NCBI RefSeq assembly: GCF_014203045.1
Contig: NZ_JACHIF010000009.1
Span: forward strand, 124,001-188,000
DNA from: Prosthecobacter dejongeii
Lineage (GTDB): Bacteria > Verrucomicrobiota > Verrucomicrobiia > Verrucomicrobiales > Verrucomicrobiaceae
Direction of reading: 5' to 3'
DNA length: 64,000 nucleotides
A program made the position numbers and the translations under genes. Positions 59,752 to 64,000 of the stretch are shown here, piece by piece (within the stretch, counting starts at the first letter, position 1; each line of letters begins with the position of its first letter). Below the pieces are notes generated by a model. The model made no database searches, was not told the DNA's origin, and was given only the letters and a program-made list of their open reading frames with translations.

Positions 59752-60927
59752 GTGAGTTTTCATGAAGAGATTTGGGGCGCAGTGTGGGGAACACTCCGCA
59801 GTGGCAGAGCGCGTAGGCTGAGGCATAGTGGACGAGTGCCGCTTTCCCTCCATGACCTGACCTTTGATGAACTGCGTGATCTCCTCGTGGCGGATGGATT
59901 GCGCCCGGCCCATGTCAGCACAGTATGGAATGCGCTGCATTTCCGGGCCGAGACGGATCTGGAAGCCCGTGCTGTGCGAGATGAATGGGTACCGCCTTTG
60001 CGCCGCTGGCTGGGGGAAAAAGTCGGGGGTGAAGGTGGCTACACCATGGATCACCTCGCCGTGGCCTCCCACATGCCGAGTGGGGATGGGCTGACGCAGA
60101 AGTTCCTGCTACGTCTCCAAGATGGGCAGGAGATCGAGACCGTGATCATGGGCTACACGGGACGCCACACGGTGTGTGTGAGCACCCAGGCGGGTTGTGC
60201 CATGGGCTGTGTGTTTTGTGCCACGGGCCAGATGGGTTTTGTAAGACACCTGCGGCCGGGAGAGATCGTGGGCCAAGTCCTGCATGCCCAACGCATCCTG
60301 CGGGCCAAAGGCGAGCGGCTACGCAACATCGTGCTCATGGGCATGGGCGAGCCACTGCATAACTACGATAACGTGATGAAGGCGCTGGACCTCATCAGTG
60401 ACACGCGTGGCTGCAACATCGGGCCGAGCAAGATCAGTGTCAGCACCGTCGGCGTGGTGCCGGGCATCCTGCGCCTGGCGGCTGAAAACCGACCCTACAA
60501 CCTGGCCATCAGCCTGCATGGCAGCACGGAGGCTGAACGCGCGGCCCTCATCCCCGCCAATCAACGATGGCCTCTGGCAGAGCTCATCGCCGCCTGCCGA
60601 AGCTACGGACAGCAGACTGGACGCCGTATCTTCTTCGCCTGGACTCTCATCGCAGGTGTCAATGACACTCCTGAGCATGCACGGCGTGTCGCCACCCTTC
60701 TTGCGGGACTGGATGCGCATGTGAATCTCATCCCCCTCAATGAAACCGCTGGTTACAGTGGGCGTGAGAGTGCGGAGAGTTCGGCCGATGTTTTTCAGGC
60801 CATCATTCAGGAGGCGGGTATCCCCTGCACCGTTCGGCAGCGGCGTGGCATTGATGTGGCAGCGGGTTGTGGTCAGCTCAAGGCGGAGAAGCAGAAGAAT
60901 CGTCGGCTTCAGCCTGCATCAGCCTAA
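59752..60927 (+). CDS. rlmN: 23S rRNA/tRNA adenine-C2 methyltransferase (radical SAM)
   Basis: The GTG start at 59752 follows a GGGGGGCGG stretch and gives 391 residues; a later in-frame GTG near 59836 would fit the family N-terminus (VPLSLHDLTFDEL) equally well. The radical SAM cluster motif C149-x3-C153-x2-C156 (AGCAMGCVFC) is present, as are MGMGEPLHNYDNV, ISVSTVGVVPGI, ISLHGS and NLIPLNE. The C-terminal Cys region SIPCTVRQRRGIDVAAGCGQL carries the mechanistic Cys pair. RlmN methylates A2503 of 23S rRNA and A37 of some tRNAs. It is divergent from the tRNA-Arg gene. Confidence 0.95.
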   Translation: MSFHEEIWGAVWGTLRSGRARRLRHSGRVPLSLHDLTFDELRDLLVADGLRPAHVSTVWNALHFRAETDLEARAVRDEWVPPLRRWLGEKVGGEGGYTMDHLAVASHMPSGDGLTQKFLLRLQDGQEIETVIMGYTGRHTVCVSTQAGCAMGCVFCATGQMGFVRHLRPGEIVGQVLHAQRILRAKGERLRNIVLMGMGEPLHNYDNVMKALDLISDTRGCNIGPSKISVSTVGVVPGILRLAAENRPYNLAISLHGSTEAERAALIPANQRWPLAELIAACRSYGQQTGRRIFFAWTLIAGVNDTPEHARRVATLLAGLDAHVNLIPLNETAGYSGRESAESSADVFQAIIQEAGIPCTVRQRRGIDVAAGCGQLKAEKQKNRRLQPASA

Positions 60928-61198
60928 CCGAAAGCGAATCACATAGTGAGTCTATGTGCAGGTCTCAAAAGGCCACGGGTGCGTGTGCAAACCCTTGGCA
61001 AAAAGATGTATGGTAAAAGATAAAGCCCCTTATTTTCGCCATCCCACTTTCCCTGAATGTGCCGCGCTCTTGGGGCTTCCAGCTTTCCCAAAAAGCCGGG
61101 TAATCCGGCGATGGTGGCGGGAGAGCTTGCGGGATCGTTTGCGCCGGACACACCCAGCCTACGGCTTGCGCTATTCCACACTTTTCGTTAGACGGACT

Positions 61199-64000
61199 TT
61201 AATTTTTTCCGCGTAGGAAAGCGAGCAAATCGGCCATTTGATCTTTGTTGATCGCGCCTTCCAGGCCCGGAGGCATGAGACTCTTGTCCGTGCTGACCAT
61301 CTTTTTGATCTGGCTGCGCTGAATGGTTTCGCTAAGGCCGCCCATCATTTTCAGTGTGACGCTGTCGGCGGATTCGGCAGAGATGAGACCGCTGAGAGCG
61401 CGTCCATCCTGCGTCTCAATGGTGTAGGCGCACCAGCGTGCTTCCACCATGCGGTTGGGGTCCAATATGTCAGACAGCAGCGCTTCCGGCGGCTTGGCCT
61501 TAACATCGGAAAGAGGAGGGCCAACCTCCACCCCGAGATCGCCATGTTTGTGGCATGTGATGCAAATCATCGCAAAGACCTGCTGGCCCTTTTTCGCATC
61601 CCCTTTTGCATGGGTGCTGTCCATGTAGTTGGCGATAACGGCGGCGCGGTCCTCGCTTGGTTGGCCAAAGAGTTTCACGGCCAGATCACGCAGCTCACCC
61701 GTGCCACGTTGGTAACGCCAGCGCGTCTCCACATCCACCAGCGCCGGAGAGAACTCAGCCTTTTCCATGCGCTTGAAGAGGTCGAGCGCCGTCTTCGCAT
61801 TCGAGGTCAGCAGCGTCACCAGATCCCGCCGCACGGTCGGGCCCGCCGCAGGCAGCAGGTCATAGATGAGTGGGGAGGCTTTATCCGCGCCGTACTTCTT
61901 CAGCACGGCCAGTGCAGCCGTTTGCAGCTCCGTGGGCTGGCCTTCTGCCAGCAGCTTGCGCAGCACCGGCTCCGCCTTGTCCCAGGAACGCTGAGCTAAC
62001 AAAGGCATGACCGCGAGACGCTGATCAAGCGGCGCTTTGTTGTCGCTCATAACCATGTCCACCTTAGTAAGGAGGGCATTGATTTCGGCGGCGGCTTTTT
62101 CTTGCCCGGCAGGTGGCTGACTGACAAAAGCAGCCAAAGTTTTCGCCCCGATCTTGCCACCAGATTTAGGCAATCCTTCGGCGAGACCTTGCAGCACAGC
62201 GGGCTTCCACCAGGCGAGCTGCCCGGCCTGAGTCTCCAAGGCTTGCAGAGCCAAAACAAAGTCACCTTTTTCGCCAACCGCCGCCGCAGCACTGGCCAAT
62301 GCACGAAGGGTATCCATTCGCTGGGCCGAGTAGGTCTGGGTGAGTTCGCCTTTTTCGATCACCTTACTCAGCACTGCGCCGGCAGAGTGGACACTGGCAC
62401 TCAGCACCGCGCGCATCACCCAGGCATCTTCCGGAGCTTGGCTGATGGCACTCGCTCGGGCCTCAATGACAGCGCCTTCTGACGCGGCGTCTTGGTCCGG
62501 CGCATTCAGAATCTGGAAAAAAGTTTGGCGATTGTCCCCCACCACCTCGACTGGGCCTCCGACAGGTTTCCCTTGCTCCACCAGCAGCCGCTGCGCCGTC
62601 TCGCGCTGCCAGGCATTTTCGTGGCCTAACCAGGCGGTGAGTTTTTCTGGATCTGTCGGGGCGGCTTCGATCTTCGGTACTTTTTGCCCCTTCTTTACGA
62701 TGCGCCAGATGCGGCCTTCATTTTCTCCCTGGCGCATGTCATGTGTCTTCACAAACTCCTCTGGGAAGAAGCGGGCATGATCAATCCAACGGCGATAGAT
62801 GTCGCAGATGTACATCGCGCCATCAGGGCCGGTGGTCATGTTGACCGGGCGGCTCCACTCATCGCTGCTGCGGAAGAACTCGGTACGATCACCCACACGC
62901 GTGGCCTTGAGGGAAGCCCCGTTCGGCTCCACCTTGTAACGAGTCACAAGCTGTCCCGTCGGATCCGGCACAAAGACATTGTTTTTCAGTTCCGGCATGA
63001 GATGCCCGCGATACACGCCCAGGCCACTGCAGGCGGTATTGGTTCCCGCGTGTGCATCCGCCGTTGTGTGCGTGATCTTCAGCGGATAAACACGCGTCTC
63101 AGCCCCAGGCGGGGCGATGTCTTCATGCCCCTGGCTGATGCCTGCATGGGGATTGCGCATCACGGCCTCGTAGGGCATGACGGCAAACATAACAGGGTTG
63201 CGGTTCGAGCAGAAAAAGTGATGCCCGAAGTCATCAAAGGCACCGCCGTATTGGCCATAGCCGCTAGTGGGCTCGATCTTCCCGGTCTTCGGGTCCCAGC
63301 GGAAGTTGAAGCGGGCGACATTGGCAGGATCCGATTTAGCGACAGGGTAGATCTCCTTGGCATCCAGACCGTTGTTGAAATACACTTTGTTATCCATTCC
63401 CCAGCGAGGGGCGCTGACCTGGAGCTGGCTATGACGGGGATTGAAGCCCTTGATCAGCGGTTCATTGATGTCCGCTCTGCCATCACCATTCGTGTCCTCG
63501 AGAAAGAGAATCTGCGTGCGGGTGGTGGCGATGAGCCCTCCATTGTAAGGCAGCAGCCCCTGCACATGGTCCACATGGTCGGCAAAGGTCACCGCTTTGT
63601 CCATGCGGCCATCGCCATCTTCATCGGAGAGAAGCTGGATGCGGGAAAGTGCAGGTTTGCCGGGTTCCGGCCCCAGAGGGTAATCTCGCATGTCCGCCAC
63701 ATACAGACGACCTTGCGCATCCCAGGTGACTTCCACAGGATCGAGCACCAGCGGCTCTGCGGCCACCAGCTGCGCCTCGTAGTCACCATCCAATTGGATG
63801 GATTTTAACGACTCCTCAGGAGAAAGCGCCACGGCTTGGCCATCGCGCACACTCACATCGCTGCCGCCGCTGGCCTGGATAGGATTCCATTTCTCCTTGA
63901 ACTGGCCTAACGGATGAAGTTCATAACGGCGAACGATCATCTCCGCCGCTTCGGTCTGGATGCAGATGCGGCCTTCAGCGGGTTTGCAGTCAAACGCCTC
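61199..64000 (-). CDS. DUF1080-like/PVC-type heme-binding dehydrogenase-like protein (5' end outside window)
   Basis: The frame is open from base 64000 (starting EAFDCKPAEGRICIQTEAAEMIVRRYELHPL, which resembles the end of a DUF1080/3-keto-disaccharide hydrolase domain) to the stop at 61199, about 933 codons. A membrane-bound dehydrogenase-type beta-propeller follows (WDAQGRLYVADMRDYPLG; DEDGDGRMDKAVTFAD; TGPDGAMYICDIYRRWIDH). HEAT-like helices lie in the middle, and a C-terminal PVC heme-binding domain has the c-type motif CITCH with DPNRMVEARW and SLMPPGLEG. Such proteins are typical of Planctomycetota and Verrucomicrobiota and are thought to oxidise sugars or glycans in the periplasm. The true start lies beyond the window. 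Confidence 0.88.
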   Translation of the reverse strand, partial: EAFDCKPAEGRICIQTEAAEMIVRRYELHPLGQFKEKWNPIQASGGSDVSVRDGQAVALSPEESLKSIQLDGDYEAQLVAAEPLVLDPVEVTWDAQGRLYVADMRDYPLGPEPGKPALSRIQLLSDEDGDGRMDKAVTFADHVDHVQGLLPYNGGLIATTRTQILFLEDTNGDGRADINEPLIKGFNPRHSQLQVSAPRWGMDNKVYFNNGLDAKEIYPVAKSDPANVARFNFRWDPKTGKIEPTSGYGQYGGAFDDFGHHFFCSNRNPVMFAVMPYEAVMRNPHAGISQGHEDIAPPGAETRVYPLKITHTTADAHAGTNTACSGLGVYRGHLMPELKNNVFVPDPTGQLVTRYKVEPNGASLKATRVGDRTEFFRSSDEWSRPVNMTTGPDGAMYICDIYRRWIDHARFFPEEFVKTHDMRQGENEGRIWRIVKKGQKVPKIEAAPTDPEKLTAWLGHENAWQRETAQRLLVEQGKPVGGPVEVVGDNRQTFFQILNAPDQDAASEGAVIEARASAISQAPEDAWVMRAVLSASVHSAGAVLSKVIEKGELTQTYSAQRMDTLRALASAAAAVGEKGDFVLALQALETQAGQLAWWKPAVLQGLAEGLPKSGGKIGAKTLAAFVSQPPAGQEKAAAEINALLTKVDMVMSDNKAPLDQRLAVMPLLAQRSWDKAEPVLRKLLAEGQPTELQTAALAVLKKYGADKASPLIYDLLPAAGPTVRRDLVTLLTSNAKTALDLFKRMEKAEFSPALVDVETRWRYQRGTGELRDLAVKLFGQPSEDRAAVIANYMDSTHAKGDAKKGQQVFAMICITCHKHGDLGVEVGPPLSDVKAKPPEALLSDILDPNRMVEARWCAYTIETQDGRALSGLISAESADSVTLKMMGGLSETIQRSQIKKMVSTDKSLMPPGLEGAINKDQMADLLAFLRGKN

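Noticed and set aside
60956-61216. Plus-strand 86-codon open frame between rlmN and the heme-binding protein gene
   Set aside because: Its composition is Arg/Cys-rich without recognisable domains, it runs into the opposite-strand gene, and no ribosome-binding site or context supports it.

Overview
The window looks like a chromosomal segment of a member of the Verrucomicrobiota (PVC group), probably a Verrucomicrobiaceae/Prosthecobacter-type organism. The evidence is the ECF-type sigma factor starting with an ATRWS motif, a secreted protein with the common verrucomicrobial tail (DDDQDG-NLVEFAFGYDP ending in FFRLRV), a DUF1080-like/PVC heme-binding CITCH protein, several membrane-anchored Ser/Thr kinases, and weak Shine-Dalgarno use. 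The genus is inference.

Region 1 (about 1-20,860, all on the minus strand) is a cell-surface polysaccharide cluster. In transcription order it runs rfbB, rfbA, a Wzx-type flippase, two methyltransferases, glycosyltransferases with an embedded second FkbM methyltransferase, a Wzy-like polymerase, more glycosyltransferases, a LbH acetyltransferase, two GT2 enzymes, a WbuB-like GT4, a WecA/MraY-type initiating transferase and an O-antigen-ligase-like protein cut by the window edge. Stop/start overlaps (ATGA, TAATG) point to translational coupling. The 6-10 kb part is visibly AT-richer than the rest.

Region 2 (about 20,870-34,030) holds a secreted beta-helix protein, a secreted protein with two FGE-sulfatase-type domains, a membrane-anchored TPR protein, two large Ser/Thr kinases, an RluD-type pseudouridine synthase, a GAF protein and a small secreted protein.

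Region 3 (about 34,240-59,490) is the most interesting. An ECF sigma factor precedes a 12.7-kb plus-strand operon encoding a type IV secretion system (T4SS): VirB2-like pilin, VirB3, VirB4 ATPase, lipoprotein, VirB5-like, VirB6, two VirB8-like paralogues, VirB9, VirB10, a second lipoprotein, a stand-alone ClpB-D2-like AAA+ ATPase, a membrane protein, a third lipoprotein and two small soluble proteins (one a triple EF-hand protein). After a Ser/Thr kinase with a peptidoglycan-binding domain, an entericidin, a hydrolase and a cNMP-domain protein, a minus-strand block encodes the VirD4 coupling protein and three large soluble proteins without signal peptides. One of these has a pentapeptide-like segment and a PI3/4-kinase-like catalytic core; two carry internal repeats. 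No VirB11, relaxase, integrase or lytic transglycosylase is visible. I infer a resident, possibly protein-translocating T4SS with linked candidate effectors.

Region 4 (about 59,630-64,000) holds tRNA-Arg(CCG), rlmN and the 3' part of a DUF1080-like/PVC heme-binding dehydrogenase-like gene.
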